Shown here in pieces: positions 12,441-25,858 of a stretch of 64,000 nt of DNA (positions are counted from its first letter, which is position 1; every line of letters starts with the position of its first letter). Below the pieces are notes generated by a model. The model saw only the letters and a list, made by a program, of their open reading frames with translations. It was not told where the DNA came from and searched no databases. The stretch covers positions 62,001 through 126,000 of the forward strand of contig NZ_JAMOII010000003.1 of NCBI RefSeq assembly GCF_024448985.1, written 5' to 3'. The stretch is from Stutzerimonas stutzeri. Its GTDB lineage: Bacteria; Pseudomonadota; Gammaproteobacteria; Pseudomonadales; Pseudomonadaceae. Made by a program: the position numbers and the translations under genes.

Positions 12441-12965
12441 ATGTCTGATCTCGATTTACTCCATATCTCGATTGCCGACCAGCTGCTCTACGGATTTTCC
12501 GAAGGCAGGCTGTGCCTCCGGCTTCCTGTGTCGACCGCTCTTAACGGTGCGGGGGAACGCAACGGTTCCGGTTGTACGCCGCGTGGCCTTCACCGGGTGC
12601 GCGCGCGCATCGGCGAAGGATTGCCGACTGGCGCTGTCCTACGTGGCCGCCGTTGGACGGGCGAGGTCTGGAGTTCGGAACTGCATGATCGCTACGTGGG
12701 GCGCGATTGGATACTGACCCGTATTCTTTGGCTCAGCGGTTGCGAGCCTGGATACAACCGGATGGGCGCTGTCGATACCTTCCGTCGATACATCTATTTG
12801 CATGGCACACCTGATTCAGAGCCCATGGGTGTGCCGCTCTCTCATGGCTGCATCAGGCTACGCAATGCCGACTTGCTCGATCTCTTCCCGCGGGTGCCGG
12901 TTGGTTGTGCCGTACAGATAGGCGAAGCGGCATGCCCCGATTGGTCGAGCGCAACGCTGAATTAA
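12441..12965 (+). CDS. L,D-transpeptidase (YkuD family), no signal peptide seen
   Basis: 174 residues. The YkuD catalytic signature is complete: HGT near residue 114 and SHGCIRL with nucleophile Cys137. Such enzymes join meso-diaminopimelate residues in peptidoglycan or attach proteins to it. This is a short variant, essentially only the catalytic domain; the N-terminus (MSDLDLLHISIADQLLYGF) is not a clear export signal, so location is uncertain. It sits between psrA and nagZ, 16 bases before nagZ, suggesting co-transcription with a peptidoglycan-recycling gene. Confidence 0.85.
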   Translation: MSDLDLLHISIADQLLYGFSEGRLCLRLPVSTALNGAGERNGSGCTPRGLHRVRARIGEGLPTGAVLRGRRWTGEVWSSELHDRYVGRDWILTRILWLSGCEPGYNRMGAVDTFRRYIYLHGTPDSEPMGVPLSHGCIRLRNADLLDLFPRVPVGCAVQIGEAACPDWSSATLN

Positions 12966-12981
12966 GGATCTGCTCACTATC

Positions 12982-14732
<1,751 letters not shown>

Positions 14733-14906
14733 TTTATCGCAGACGCAGCAGCGTTCCTGGGGGAGGCCGAAAGGTGAGCAGAGCGCGACGGTTCCATGGC
14801 AGCGGCAGGAGTAGCAAAGACGTAGCAGGGACATGCTAATTTCGCCATACACCCATTGCAGCTGATCTGCCGCTTGCTACACTTGGCCGTCCTTTGGAGT
14901 ACCTGA

Positions 14907-15404
14907 ATGCTTTGCCACTCACTTATAAGAAGAATATCGAGAGCAGTGGTTTTGCTGGGTCTGCTGTCCGGCCTTGCGGGATGTTCGACCTGGTTCAGCG
15001 GCGATTTCAAAGATCCTCGGGTTCAGCTCACCGATGTCGAGATCATCAAGGCGAGACTCCTCGAGCAGCAGTTCATGCTGCGTTTCCGCATCGACAATCC
15101 CAATGAGCAGAGCCTGCCTGTACGTGGCCTGATCTATAGAGTTCATCTCAACGACATCGAGCTGGCGAGCGGCGAGTCCAGCGGTTGGACGACGGTGCCC
15201 GGTCATGGCTTCGACTATTACGAAGTGCCCATTCACACCAATCTCTGGCGTCACATGAAGTACATCGTGCGGTTGCTCGAGAAGCCGGACCGGCCGATTG
15301 CCTATCGTCTGGATGGTGAGCTGAAAACTGGCTTGATGCTCGGGCGGCGCGTGCACATCTCCACCAATGGCGAGATAATCCCCGGCAACTTTATCCCGGA
15401 GTAG
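14907..15404 (+). CDS. LEA type 2 family lipoprotein
   Basis: 165 residues. N-terminal signal with lipobox LAGC (near residue 26) predicts a lipid-anchored periplasmic protein. The rest matches the LEA14-like/WHy domain: VQLTDVEIIKARLLEQQFML, then FRIDNPNEQSLPVRGLIYRV. Proteins of this type are linked to desiccation or envelope stress in plants; the bacterial role is unclear. GGAG at 14896-14899 precedes the start. The SEC-C gene follows after nine bases. Confidence 0.85.
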   Translation: MLCHSLIRRISRAVVLLGLLSGLAGCSTWFSGDFKDPRVQLTDVEIIKARLLEQQFMLRFRIDNPNEQSLPVRGLIYRVHLNDIELASGESSGWTTVPGHGFDYYEVPIHTNLWRHMKYIVRLLEKPDRPIAYRLDGELKTGLMLGRRVHISTNGEIIPGNFIPE

Positions 15405-15413
15405 CGACACCTC

Positions 15414-15605
15414 ATGAACCACGAAACCCATGTGCACGGTCCCGATTGCAATCACGATCACGAGCATGACCATGCACCTCATGTTCACGGCCCGCACTGC
15501 AACCATAGTCATGATCCGGTACGCAATCCGTTGAAGGATGTCGGCCGCAACGATCCTTGCCCCTGCGGCAGCCAGAAAAAGTTCAAGAAGTGCCACGGAG
15601 CCTGA
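15414..15605 (+). CDS. Small His-rich SEC-C zinc-binding protein
   Basis: 63 residues in two parts. Residues 1-36 contain two near-identical units HVHGPDCNH and HVHGPHCNH joined by a His/Asp/Glu stretch. Residues 44-63 are a SEC-C motif ([18 protein letters not shown]), the zinc-binding tail also found at the C-terminus of SecA. The whole molecule is therefore a predicted metal binder. It overlaps no gene but is packed between an LEA lipoprotein and a DUF2489 gene. Role unknown; metal storage, delivery or ribosome/SecB contact are only possibilities. Confidence 0.85.
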   Translation: MNHETHVHGPDCNHDHEHDHAPHVHGPHCNHSHDPVRNPLKDVGRNDPCPCGSQKKFKKCHGA

Positions 15606-15612
15606 CCCGCTG

Positions 15613-16077
15613 ATGACGCCCCTCGTCATTGCGCTGCTCGTTTCCGGCTTGCTGCTGGTTGTGGCGCTGGCCGGATACGCCTTGCATTTGTGGCGCAGAG
15701 TCTGGCGCAGAGAGCAACAACTCGCGGACCAGCATGCGCAGCAGCATGCAGCGCTTGCGGCCGATCTGCGCGTGCTCGCCGGCAGCCTGCTCGACGAGCA
15801 GGTTCCGCTGATCGAAGGCGCGATTCGGATCAAGGTTCTGCTGGACAATTACGATTCGAACCTTAGCCAGGATCCGCGCTGCCAGGTCTTTCAGACGCTC
15901 TTCGAGGCAACCGAACAGGTGCCCACGCACACCGCCTGGAAAGCCCTGGACAAAACCGAGCGCCGTCGTCACGAAGCCAACTTCAGTGCGCTCGAACTGC
16001 AGCACAAGGCGGCAGCTCGCCGGTCCGCTCGCTGGTTGCTCGACGACGTCTTGCCGAAAGCTCGCGAAGCCGCCTGA
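15613..16077 (+). CDS. DUF2489 membrane-anchored protein
   Basis: 154 residues: one N-terminal transmembrane helix (VIALLVSGLLLVVALAGYAL), then a cytoplasmic-looking, charged helical domain (REQQLADQHAQQHAALAADL; LDEQVPLIEGAIRIKVLLDN) characteristic of DUF2489. Function unknown. The ATG at 15613 is chosen because it starts the membrane helix; an upstream extension would overlap the SEC-C gene. Seven bases separate it from that gene, so the LEA, SEC-C and DUF2489 genes look like one operon. Confidence 0.85.
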   Translation: MTPLVIALLVSGLLLVVALAGYALHLWRRVWRREQQLADQHAQQHAALAADLRVLAGSLLDEQVPLIEGAIRIKVLLDNYDSNLSQDPRCQVFQTLFEATEQVPTHTAWKALDKTERRRHEANFSALELQHKAAARRSARWLLDDVLPKAREAA

Positions 16078-16143
16078 GTGCGGCATAACGCATCGCATCC
16101 TCTATCCTGTCTAATCCTCATGCCCTGCCTGCAAGGAGCCATC

Positions 16144-18681
16144 ATGTCTCTGCGTCTGCCGTTCGTTTTGGTTCGCCTGACTCTGGGCGCTGCATTGATT
16201 ACTGGCGGCCTCAGCGGTTGCCAGGCCTACCTGGACAGTCGCTACAGTGACAGCCTGCCGCCAGCGCAGGGCGTCCAGGCAATTACCGGTCTGGACAAGA
16301 GCGTAAGCATTCGACGCAACACGCTGGGAATGCCGTTGATCGAGACGGCGACGTTCCACGATGCGTTGTTCGGCCTGGGTTATGTACATGCCACCGATCG
16401 CTTGAGCCAGATGGTCAGCTTGCGTCTCATCGCTGAAGGGCGGCTTGCAGAGATGGCTGGGCCTGGTGTGCTGGATATCGATCGCTTCATGCGCGCCGTC
16501 GATCTCCGGAAAAGCGCTGCCGTGCTCTATCGCGATGCATCGCCGCGCATGAAGCGTTTCTTCGAAGTCTATGCCCGAGGCGTCAATGCATATCTGTTCC
16601 GCCATCGCGACAAGCTGCCGATGGATCTGGCTGCCGCCGGGTATGTTCCGGAGTACTGGAAGGCCGAAGATTCGGTGCTGGTGTTCTGCCTGCTGAATTT
16701 CGGCCTGGCGGTGAATCTGCAGGAAGAAATCGCGTCGCTGGTCATGGCGCAGAAAGTCGGTGCCGACAAGCTCGCCTGGCTGATGCCCGTCTATCCTGAC
16801 GAGCCGCTGCCATTCGAAGAGGCTCAGAAGCTCAAGGGGCTCAAGTTGAGTGGAGATATACCGGGACTTGCTGCGCTCGATAATGCCGCTTCTCAGGTTG
16901 CCTCACTGAACATGCTGGGTGTCGCTGCTTCGAACAATTGGGCTGTATCCGGCAGCAACACCCGCAGCGGCAAACCGCTGATGGCCAATGACACACACCT
17001 GCCGTTGTCGTTGCCCTCTTACTGGAATTTCGTGCAGATCCGTTCGCCTAAATTCCAGGCCGCCGGGGTGACGATCGCAGGCGTACCCGCCGTGGTCGCG
17101 GGCTTCAACGGCAAGCTCGGTTGGGGCATGACGATGGTCATGGGAGATAACCAAGATCTGTTTCTGGAGCAGGTACGCCGTGAGGGAGGCCGCCTGCTTT
17201 ATCTCGCCGATGGTAAATGGGTGCCTGCTCGAGAGCGCCACGAGACTTTTTTCGTCAAAGGTGGACGGCCGCAGCGCGAGACGGTTTACGAGACCCGTAA
17301 CGGCCCATTGCTGAACAGCGTACTGGGCGAGCGCAAGCATCCGTTGCAACCTTTGCAGCTGAGTAGCGGTTACGGGCTTGCGCTGAAAACCACGCCGTTC
17401 GAAGGCGATCGGTCGCTGGATGCGTTTTTCGACCTGACTCGTGCGCAATCGGTGGATCAAGCGTTCGAGGCGGCTCGTGAAATCCGTGCCGCGGCACTCA
17501 ATATCGTTTTTGCCGATGAGCAGAGCACCGGCTGGCAAGTGACTGGACGCTATCCCAATCGTCGCGAAGGGCTGGGTCTGATGCCGTCACCAGGCTGGGA
17601 GGGCCGCTACGACTGGGATGGCTTCGCTGATCCTATGCTGCACCCCTATGATCAGGACCCGTCGCAAGGCTGGCTGGCGACTGCCAATCAGCGCACCGTC
17701 GCTAAAGGCTACGGCATGCAGTTGTCCAGCTCCTGGTTTTACCCGGAACGTGGCGAGCGCATTGCCGAGCTGCTTGCTCAGGGCAAACAGGACAGCCGCA
17801 GTGCAATCGCCATGCAATACGACCAGACCACGCCCTTTGTCGCCAAGCTGCAAACGATGCTGAAGGCGCCGGGAATGGCCGAGTCGCTGAAAACCGCCAT
17901 CGATACGCTCGCCGCAGCTGAGGGGGACAGGGCGCGCGAGGCGCTTTCAAGCCTTCTGAGGTTCGATGGCAAGCTCGCACCAGACTCCGCCGACGCTGCA
18001 TTGTATGCCGCCTTCCTGATGGAGTCGGCGCGACAGACCTTCCTCGACGAACTGGGGCCGGACACCAGTGCCGCATGGAAGGGATTGGTGGATATCGCCA
18101 ACACATCCTACTCGGCGCAGGCGGACCACCTGCTCGGTCGCGACGACAGCCCTTTCTGGGATGACCTGAGCACGCCGCAGAAAGAGGACAAGCCCACCAT
18201 CCTGGCGCGCTCCTTGGCAGCGGCAACCAAGCGCATGGAAGCCGTGCAGGGGGCGGATCGCGGTGCCTGGCGCTGGGGTGGCTTGCATAGCTACACCTGG
18301 CAAACCGGGACCACACAGCTGGCGCCGTACATGTCGGCCAGTCAGCGTGCTGGGATCAACGCCATCGCCAACTATCTCGACCGCGGCCCGTTCGCGGCGG
18401 GGGGCGATCACAGCACCCTGAACGTATCGGCTTATCGCTGGGGCGACAACTTCGATACCTGGCTGATTCCGGCCATGCGCATCATCGTCGATTTCGGACG
18501 CGACGAACCGATGATTGGGCTTAACAGCTCCGGTCAGTCAGGTAATCCGGCCAGCGCGCACTATGCAGACGGCATCGAGGCCTGGCTGAAAGGCGGGTAC
18601 ATGAGCTTCCCCTTCAAGTCCGAGAATCTGGATAAGGTCTACGGCACCCAACGGCTATTGCTCACCCCGGCGCGCCAGTAG
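16144..18681 (+). CDS. Penicillin acylase-family (Ntn) hydrolase, predicted lipoprotein
   Basis: 845 residues. The signal peptide ends in lipobox LSGC, so the enzyme is probably lipid-anchored in the periplasm. The autocatalytic cut of the precursor should fall before Ser263 in [10 protein letters not shown], the N-terminal nucleophile. Other family features are HATDRLSQM near the start and [16 protein letters not shown] near the end. Relatives cleave amide bonds of beta-lactams, acyl-homoserine lactones or cyclic peptides; substrate not deducible. AAGGAG precedes ATG 16144. Alone in its unit. Confidence 0.9.
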   Translation: MSLRLPFVLVRLTLGAALITGGLSGCQAYLDSRYSDSLPPAQGVQAITGLDKSVSIRRNTLGMPLIETATFHDALFGLGYVHATDRLSQMVSLRLIAEGRLAEMAGPGVLDIDRFMRAVDLRKSAAVLYRDASPRMKRFFEVYARGVNAYLFRHRDKLPMDLAAAGYVPEYWKAEDSVLVFCLLNFGLAVNLQEEIASLVMAQKVGADKLAWLMPVYPDEPLPFEEAQKLKGLKLSGDIPGLAALDNAASQVASLNMLGVAASNNWAVSGSNTRSGKPLMANDTHLPLSLPSYWNFVQIRSPKFQAAGVTIAGVPAVVAGFNGKLGWGMTMVMGDNQDLFLEQVRREGGRLLYLADGKWVPARERHETFFVKGGRPQRETVYETRNGPLLNSVLGERKHPLQPLQLSSGYGLALKTTPFEGDRSLDAFFDLTRAQSVDQAFEAAREIRAAALNIVFADEQSTGWQVTGRYPNRREGLGLMPSPGWEGRYDWDGFADPMLHPYDQDPSQGWLATANQRTVAKGYGMQLSSSWFYPERGERIAELLAQGKQDSRSAIAMQYDQTTPFVAKLQTMLKAPGMAESLKTAIDTLAAAEGDRAREALSSLLRFDGKLAPDSADAALYAAFLMESARQTFLDELGPDTSAAWKGLVDIANTSYSAQADHLLGRDDSPFWDDLSTPQKEDKPTILARSLAAATKRMEAVQGADRGAWRWGGLHSYTWQTGTTQLAPYMSASQRAGINAIANYLDRGPFAAGGDHSTLNVSAYRWGDNFDTWLIPAMRIIVDFGRDEPMIGLNSSGQSGNPASAHYADGIEAWLKGGYMSFPFKSENLDKVYGTQRLLLTPARQ

Positions 18682-18731
18682 CGTCGGGCAAACCGAGGGG
18701 ATATTCCCGTTTTGCTGTGCTTTCGAGGGAG

Positions 18732-18792
18732 CCGTAGGGCCGAACTTGTTCGGCCTTCGCGAACCTGCGGCCGAACGAATTCGGCCCTACGG
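18732..18792. repeat. REP-like element, family A, copy 1
   Basis: A 61-bp nested palindrome. The outer arms are CCGTAGGGCCGAA (18732-18744) and TTCGGCCCTACGG (18780-18792). Each side also folds alone: GGCCGAAC-TT-GTTCGGCC (18738-18755) and GGCCGAA-CGAA-TTCGGCC (18769-18786). A second copy is at 28256-28312. It sits between convergent genes. Confidence 0.85.
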
Positions 18793-18808
18793 AGAGCGGG
18801 AAAAGGCC

Positions 18809-19507
18809 CTAGCGCGGTATCCGTGTCACTTCCAATACGGTGATGGATTCCGGATCAGGGTAGTGCCAGCGCACATCGACATCCCACAGGCGCGTGCCGT
18901 AACGACGCGTCGGTAATGGCGTCTGATAAGCCGGTCGCGGGTCCTGCGCCAGGCATTGTTCGATCAATTCCTGCAGCGGCTCGCCCAACCGTAGGGCTTC
19001 GCTACGGGCCTGTTGCAGACTCGCCTCGGTCCAGCGCACGGTTATCGGCTCCGGCGCATCGGCAGCCAAGCCGTTGTGAGCATTGGTGATTGCATCGGCA
19101 TACGGCACGTAAGGTTTGATATCCAGCACTGGCGTGCCGTCCAGCAGATCGATTCCCGACAGCTGAAGACGGCCAGGTGCGATCCCGTCCAGCCTGACCA
19201 CTGATTGTCCAATCCCATTCGGGCGGTGCGTCGCGCGGGTCGAGAAGACGCCCACCATTCGATTCCCACCCAGTCGCGGCGGGCGTACCCGTAGACGTGG
19301 CTCGGCTTCCAGCGCTTGATGGAAAAGGAATAGCAGCCAGACGTGACTGACCTGTTCGAGGCCCTCGAGCGCATGGGCCTGGTCGAATGGCGGCAACAAT
19401 TCGAGAACGCCGCGTGCGGCAGGCGCCAGTTGCGGTTGCCGCGGAATGGCGAATTTTTCCTTGAAGCAGGAGCGGACGAAACCAATGGGTGATACGGAAT
19501 AGGACAT
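18809..19507 (-). CDS. trmO: tRNA (adenine(37)-N6)-methyltransferase TrmO
   Basis: 232 residues of the TsaA/YaeB (UPF0066) family. Conserved segments are PIGFVRSCFKEKFAIPRQPQ, LEGLEQVSHVWLLFLFHQ and the SAM-site region VGVFSTRATHRPNGIGQSVV. TrmO methylates N6 of t6A37 in some tRNAs such as tRNA-Thr. Eleven further in-frame codons exist up to an ATG at 19540, but family members begin MSYSVSPIGFV, so 19507 is preferred; neither start has a strong ribosome site. It lies next to tRNA-Asn and is transcribed toward the REP element. Confidence 0.9.
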   Translation of the reverse strand: MSYSVSPIGFVRSCFKEKFAIPRQPQLAPAARGVLELLPPFDQAHALEGLEQVSHVWLLFLFHQALEAEPRLRVRPPRLGGNRMVGVFSTRATHRPNGIGQSVVRLDGIAPGRLQLSGIDLLDGTPVLDIKPYVPYADAITNAHNGLAADAPEPITVRWTEASLQQARSEALRLGEPLQELIEQCLAQDPRPAYQTPLPTRRYGTRLWDVDVRWHYPDPESITVLEVTRIPR

Positions 19508-19658
19508 ACGCGTGCTGTATGCGATGAGGGAGGTCGCCATCTTACCTGCTATAGCAGGGCGGGACGCTCCAGAGCGCGTTGTTACGCGGCCCCGAAGGGG
19601 TGAGGCTTGCCGAATAACCTGGGATGTAGTCCCTGGTGAGAGTCAGCAGACAATAAAA

Positions 19659-19680
19659 AACCCAGCGCTTAGGCTGGGTT
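19659..19680 (-). terminator. Intrinsic terminator of tRNA-Asn
   Basis: Eight-bp stem AACCCAGC/GCTGGGTT with six-base loop. On the bottom strand the stem is followed by TTTTTT (19660-19655), eight bases after the tRNA 3' end. Confidence 0.85.
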
Positions 19681-19687
19681 TTAAATG

Positions 19688-19763
19688 TGGCTCCGCGACC
19701 TGGACTCGAACCAGGGACCCAATGATTAACAGTCATTTGCTCTACCGACTGAGCTATCGCGGA
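19688..19763 (-). tRNA. tRNA-Asn (GUU)
   Basis: 76 bases on the bottom strand beginning TCCGCGATAGCTCAGTCGGT and ending with encoded CCA. The anticodon loop CTGTTAA gives anticodon GUU. The T-loop GGTTCGAGTCC and a seven-bp acceptor stem are present. Confidence 0.98.
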
Positions 19764-19815
19764 ACTGCGGTGCGTATCCTACTGTTTATGAAGGGGAAGT
19801 CAACCCTGTGTCGGC

Positions 19816-21012
19816 TCAGATCACCTGCACGATGGCGTCGGTGACGTGGTCCAGATTGTTGTGGTTCAGCGCGGCCGCGCAGATGCGTCCGGTGCCGATG
19901 GCGTAGACGCCGAACTCGACGCGCAGGCGCTCGACCTGAGCGGCAGTCAGCCCGGAGTAGGAGAACATGCCGCGTTGCTTGGCGACGAAGCTGAAGTCCT
20001 GTTTGGCGCCTTTCTCGGCCAACTGGCGGACCATGGTCAGGCGCATTTCGCGAATGCGGATGCGCATCTCGCCTAGCTCGGCTTCCCACATGGCACGCAG
20101 TTCCGCGTTGTTGAGCACGGCGGAAACCACGGTGGCGCCGTGAGTCGGCGGGTTGGAGTAGTTGGTGCGAATCACGCGCTTGATTTGTGACAGCACGCGG
20201 GCCGACTCTTCGCGGCTCTGGGTGACCATCGACAGTGCGCCGACGCGCTCGCCATACAGCGAGAAGGACTTGGAGAACGAGCTGGACACGAAAAAAGTCA
20301 TGCCGGATTCGGCGAACAGGCGCACGGCGGCGGCGTCTTCTTCGATGCCGTCACCGAAGCCCTGGTAGGCGATGTCGATGAAGGGCACGTGATCCTTGGT
20401 ACGCAGCACTTCCAGTACCTGCTTCCAGTCTTCGGGCAGCAGGTCGACGCCGGTGGGGTTGTGGCAGCAGGCGTGCAGCACGACGATGGAGCGGGGCGGA
20501 AGATTCTTCAGGTCCTCGAGCATGGCTGCGCGGTCGACGCCATGAGTGGCGGCATCGTAATAAGCGTAGTTCTGTACGGCGAAACCGGCAGATTCGAACA
20601 GGGCGCGATGATTTTCCCAGCTGGGGTTGCTGATGGCGACCACAGCGTCTGGCAGGATGCGCTTGAGGAAGTCGGCGCCGATCTTCAGTGCGCCGGTGCC
20701 GCCCAGGGCTTGGCTGGTCACTACACGGCCGTCGGCCACCAGCGCCGAATCCGCGCCGAACAGCAGTCCCTGAACCGCCATGTCATAGCTGGCGATCCCT
20801 TCGATAGGCAGGTAACCGCGCGGTGCGTTCAGCTCCAGGCGTGCCATTTCTGCAGCGGCAACTGCGCGCAACAGAGGAATGCGGCCTTCTTCGTTGTAAT
20901 AGACGCCAACTCCCAGGTTGACCTTGTTCAGCCGCGTGTCGGCGTTGAAGGCTTCATTGAGGCCGAGAATCGGATCGCGCGGCGCCATTTCGACAGCAGA
21001 GAACAAACTCAT
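19816..21012 (-). CDS. Class I aspartate/aromatic amino acid aminotransferase
   Basis: 398 residues, fold-type I PLP enzyme. The cofactor lysine is Lys248 in SSSFSKSFSLYGERVG; other signatures are NPSWENH and HACCHNPTG. Family members move the amino group of aspartate, tyrosine or phenylalanine to 2-oxoglutarate; substrate range (AspC or TyrB type) cannot be fixed from sequence. ATG 21012 matches the family start MSLFSAVEMAPRDPILGL; the frame stays open upstream. It is divergent from uvrB, and tRNA-Asn lies downstream. Confidence 0.93.
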   Translation of the reverse strand: MSLFSAVEMAPRDPILGLNEAFNADTRLNKVNLGVGVYYNEEGRIPLLRAVAAAEMARLELNAPRGYLPIEGIASYDMAVQGLLFGADSALVADGRVVTSQALGGTGALKIGADFLKRILPDAVVAISNPSWENHRALFESAGFAVQNYAYYDAATHGVDRAAMLEDLKNLPPRSIVVLHACCHNPTGVDLLPEDWKQVLEVLRTKDHVPFIDIAYQGFGDGIEEDAAAVRLFAESGMTFFVSSSFSKSFSLYGERVGALSMVTQSREESARVLSQIKRVIRTNYSNPPTHGATVVSAVLNNAELRAMWEAELGEMRIRIREMRLTMVRQLAEKGAKQDFSFVAKQRGMFSYSGLTAAQVERLRVEFGVYAIGTGRICAAALNHNNLDHVTDAIVQVI

Positions 21013-21101
21013 GGTGGGGAGGCTCGAAGAGAAGAAGGTGAGTGATACAGCACACCCTCGCTTCGCGCTGAGGGTGGTGCGCAAACGGGGCCAGAGTATA
21101 G

Positions 21102-21142
21102 CCGCACCGGTCCTCGGTCGCGAGATGCCGGTGCGGTTTTTC
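21102..21142 (+). terminator. Intrinsic terminator-like hairpin in the uvrB leader
   Basis: CCGCACCGG (21102-21110) pairs with CCGGTGCGG (21128-21136); inside the loop CTCG and CGAG can pair too. TTTTTCT follows on the top strand. The upstream gene is on the other strand, so a top-strand terminator here has no gene to end and may act on a short leader or antisense transcript before uvrB. Confidence 0.55.
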
Positions 21143-21254
21143 TGACAGAATTGGCCGCCCTTCGACAGCGCAGGGTTTCGCCAGGCATCGCTACCGCCAG
21201 CGCGTGAACTGTCACAATCGGCGCTTCAGCCGGTCCGCAACTCCAGAGGTCGTT

Positions 21255-23270
<2,016 letters not shown>

Positions 23271-23494
23271 GACGAGAGCTTGGAAGTTGCAACGGTCGAA
23301 ACGCGCGGCCAAGTAGTTGCATTAGCCGACGGCGTAATCCGACGGTCACGGATCAAGCTTCATGTGTGCAGGCGGATGTGTCCAATTCGCGGTAAACGAT
23401 GGAAGCGCCTTCGGCGATTCCATCCGAACTGGAGCGTCTTACGGCGTGCCTGTTACCATTCGTCCCTTCGATTTACGTTCGTTCGAGATCTTTC

Positions 23495-24976
23495 ATGACC
23501 ACCGTTCGCACCCGCATCGCGCCATCTCCCACTGGCGACCCGCACGTCGGCACTGCCTATATCGCGCTGTTCAACCTCTGTTTCGCCCGCCAGCACGGTG
23601 GTCAGTTCATCCTGCGCATCGAGGATACCGACCAGCTGCGCTCGACCCGCGAATCCGAACAGCAGATTTACGACGCACTACGTTGGCTGGGTATTGAGTG
23701 GGACGAAGGCCCTGACGTTGGTGGCCCGCATGGCCCGTACCGGCAGAGCGAGCGCGGCGAGATCTACAAGAAATACTCGGACGAACTGGTCGCCAAGGGC
23801 CATGCCTTCCCGTGCTTCTGCAGCGCCGAACGCCTGGATCAGGTGCGTGCAGAGCAGATGGCCAACAAGGAAACCCCGCGCTACGACGGCCATTGCATGC
23901 ACATCGCCCCGCAAGAGGCGCAGCAGCGCGTCGCCGCTGGCGAGTCTCACGTGATCCGCATGAAGGTGCCCAGCGAAGGCGTTTGCCAGGTGCAGGACAT
24001 GCTGCGCGGCACCGTCGAGATCGGTTGGGACCGCATGGACATGCAGGTGCTAATGAAGGCCGATGGTCTGCCGACCTACTTTCTCGCCAACGTCGTCGAT
24101 GATCATCTGATGGGCATCACCCACGTGCTACGCGGCGAGGAATGGCTTCCGTCGGCACCCAAGCTGATCAAACTCTACGAATACTTCGGCTGGGAACAGC
24201 CGCAGCTGTGCTATATGCCGCTGCTGCGCAATCCCGACAAGAGCAAGCTGTCCAAGCGCAAGAACCCTACCTCGGTGACCTTCTACGAGCGCATGGGCTT
24301 CCTGCCCGAGGCGATGCTCAACTACCTGGGCCGCATGGGCTGGTCGATGCCCGATGAGCGCGAGAAATTCACCCTGGCGGAAATGATCGAGCACTTCGAC
24401 ATCAACCGCGTGTCTCTGGGCGGGCCGATCTTCGATGTGGAGAAACTGTCCTGGCTCAACGGTCAGTGGATACGCGAGTTGAGCGTAGAGGCCTTCGCCA
24501 GCCAGGTGCAGCAATGGGCGCTGAACCCCGAGTACCTAATGAAGATCGCACCGCACGTGCAGGGCAGGGTGGAGACCTTCAGCCAGATCGCGCCGCTGGC
24601 CGGTTTCTTCTTCTCTGGTGCGCTGAACCTTGATCCGTCGCTATTCGCTCACAAGAAGCTGGACGAAACCCGGGTGCGCCAAGTGTTGCAACTGACGCTC
24701 TGGAAGCTCGAAGCGCTGCGCCAGTGGGACAAGGAGCGCATCACCGAGGTCATCCAGGCGGTCGCTGCGCACCTGGAACTGAAGCTGCGCGACGTGATGC
24801 CGCTGATGTTCGCCTCGATCACCGGCCAAGCCAGTTCGGTCTCGGTGCTCGACGCCATGGAAATCCTCGGGCCTGACCTGACGCGCTTCCGCCTGCGCCA
24901 AGCGCTGGAGTTGCTTGGCGGGGCGTCGAAGAAAGAAGTGAAGGAGTGGGAGAAGCTGTTGGCGGCGATTGATTGA
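23495..24976 (+). CDS. gltX: Glutamyl-tRNA synthetase
   Basis: 493 residues, class I synthetase. The HIGH-type motif is in [20 protein letters not shown] and the KMSKS-type motif is KLSKRKNP. It charges tRNA-Glu, two copies of which follow in the tRNA operon starting 340 bases downstream. ATG 23495 is the family start ([14 protein letters not shown]); a longer open frame upstream has no homologous sequence. Full length. Confidence 0.96.
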   Translation: MTTVRTRIAPSPTGDPHVGTAYIALFNLCFARQHGGQFILRIEDTDQLRSTRESEQQIYDALRWLGIEWDEGPDVGGPHGPYRQSERGEIYKKYSDELVAKGHAFPCFCSAERLDQVRAEQMANKETPRYDGHCMHIAPQEAQQRVAAGESHVIRMKVPSEGVCQVQDMLRGTVEIGWDRMDMQVLMKADGLPTYFLANVVDDHLMGITHVLRGEEWLPSAPKLIKLYEYFGWEQPQLCYMPLLRNPDKSKLSKRKNPTSVTFYERMGFLPEAMLNYLGRMGWSMPDEREKFTLAEMIEHFDINRVSLGGPIFDVEKLSWLNGQWIRELSVEAFASQVQQWALNPEYLMKIAPHVQGRVETFSQIAPLAGFFFSGALNLDPSLFAHKKLDETRVRQVLQLTLWKLEALRQWDKERITEVIQAVAAHLELKLRDVMPLMFASITGQASSVSVLDAMEILGPDLTRFRLRQALELLGGASKKEVKEWEKLLAAID

Positions 24977-25031
24977 GCGGTTTTAACGCTTCGTGAACTA
25001 GCCGGCACCTGCGGTAGGCAGCACAGCTTTC

Positions 25032-25054
25032 TGTGGGAGCGAGCTTGCTCGCAA
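25032..25054. repeat. Pseudomonas REP sequence (GTGGGAGCGAGCTTGCTCGC type)
   Basis: TGTGGGA followed by the palindrome GCGAGC-TT-GCTCGC (25039-25052) and CAAA. This is the common single-hairpin REP of Pseudomonas, here between gltX and the tRNA operon. Only one copy was seen in the window. Confidence 0.8.
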
Positions 25055-25134
25055 AAAATTTGAGACGCGCCATCCGTCGGCGGTAAGTAATTGTTCTCAT
25101 GTCGAATTTCTTCGTCGAACAGTTAAAAATTTCG

Positions 25135-25163
25135 TTGACACTGTGCAGGGTCGCCCCTAATAT
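25135..25163 (+). promoter_or_regulatory. Strong sigma-70 promoter of the tRNA operon
   Basis: A perfect TTGACA (25135-25140), exactly 17 bases, then TAATAT (25158-25163). The following GCGCCCCG is a GC-rich discriminator, as in stable-RNA promoters under stringent control. The first tRNA starts 18 bases after the -10. Confidence 0.88.
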
Positions 25164-25181
25164 GCGCCCCGTCCTCGAGAT

Positions 25182-25257
<76 letters not shown>

Positions 25258-25314
25258 ATCTCGGACAATGATTGCCACCGACACGCCAAACAGCGGGTCG
25301 CGTCAGAAGGTTTT

Positions 25315-25390
25315 GTCCCCTTCGTCTAGTGGCCTAGGACACCGCCCTTTCACGGCGGTAACAGGGGTTCGAGTCCCCTAGGGGACGCCA
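25315..25390 (+). tRNA. tRNA-Glu (UUC), copy 1
   Basis: 76 bases from GTCCCCTTCGTCTAGTGGCC to the encoded CCA. The anticodon stem CCGCC/GGCGG encloses CTTTCAC, giving anticodon UUC. Identical to copy 2; cognate of the nearby gltX product. Confidence 0.98.
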
Positions 25391-25439
25391 TATACCAGCA
25401 GCGCTGCGCAAGCATCGCAAGTCGGGAGACGTTAAATCT

Positions 25440-25515
<76 letters not shown>

Positions 25516-25557
25516 TTTCCACGCGTTTCGGCATTCGCCGGATCGTTCGAAGGTTTC

Positions 25558-25633
25558 GTCCCCTTCGTCTAGTGGCCTAGGACACCGCCCTTTCACGGCG
25601 GTAACAGGGGTTCGAGTCCCCTAGGGGACGCCA
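25558..25633 (+). tRNA. tRNA-Glu (UUC), copy 2
   Basis: Base-for-base the same as copy 1 including CCA; last gene of the tRNA operon, followed by an intrinsic terminator. Confidence 0.98.
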
Positions 25634-25657
25634 TTTTTATTGCCCGTTTTGGGCGCC

Positions 25658-25690
25658 AAAGGGTCATTTCTCACGAAGTGGCCCTTTTTG
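25658..25690 (+). terminator. Intrinsic terminator of the tRNA operon
   Basis: A 13-bp stem with two G-U pairs: AAAGGGTCATTTC (25658-25670), loop TCAC, GAAGTGGCCCTTT (25675-25687), then TTG and TTTT. It starts 25 bases after the last tRNA. Confidence 0.88.
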
Positions 25691-25858
25691 TTTTGGGCGC
25701 ATTGAAAGTGGGCACGCGGTCCCCTTCATCAAGATGAAACGGCTCGCTGTGCTGAATGGTCCGTCATAGACGTTCTGCACAGGCGTGACATCCATCAGCG
25801 TCTAGCTTCCAATAGCAGCATTAGCGTCTGACGGCGCACAGCACAGCGAGGAGGATGC

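Noticed and set aside
14919-15848. 309-codon bottom-strand frame across three small genes
   Set aside because: It would run opposite the LEA, SEC-C and DUF2489 genes, all of which have ribosome sites and recognisable features.
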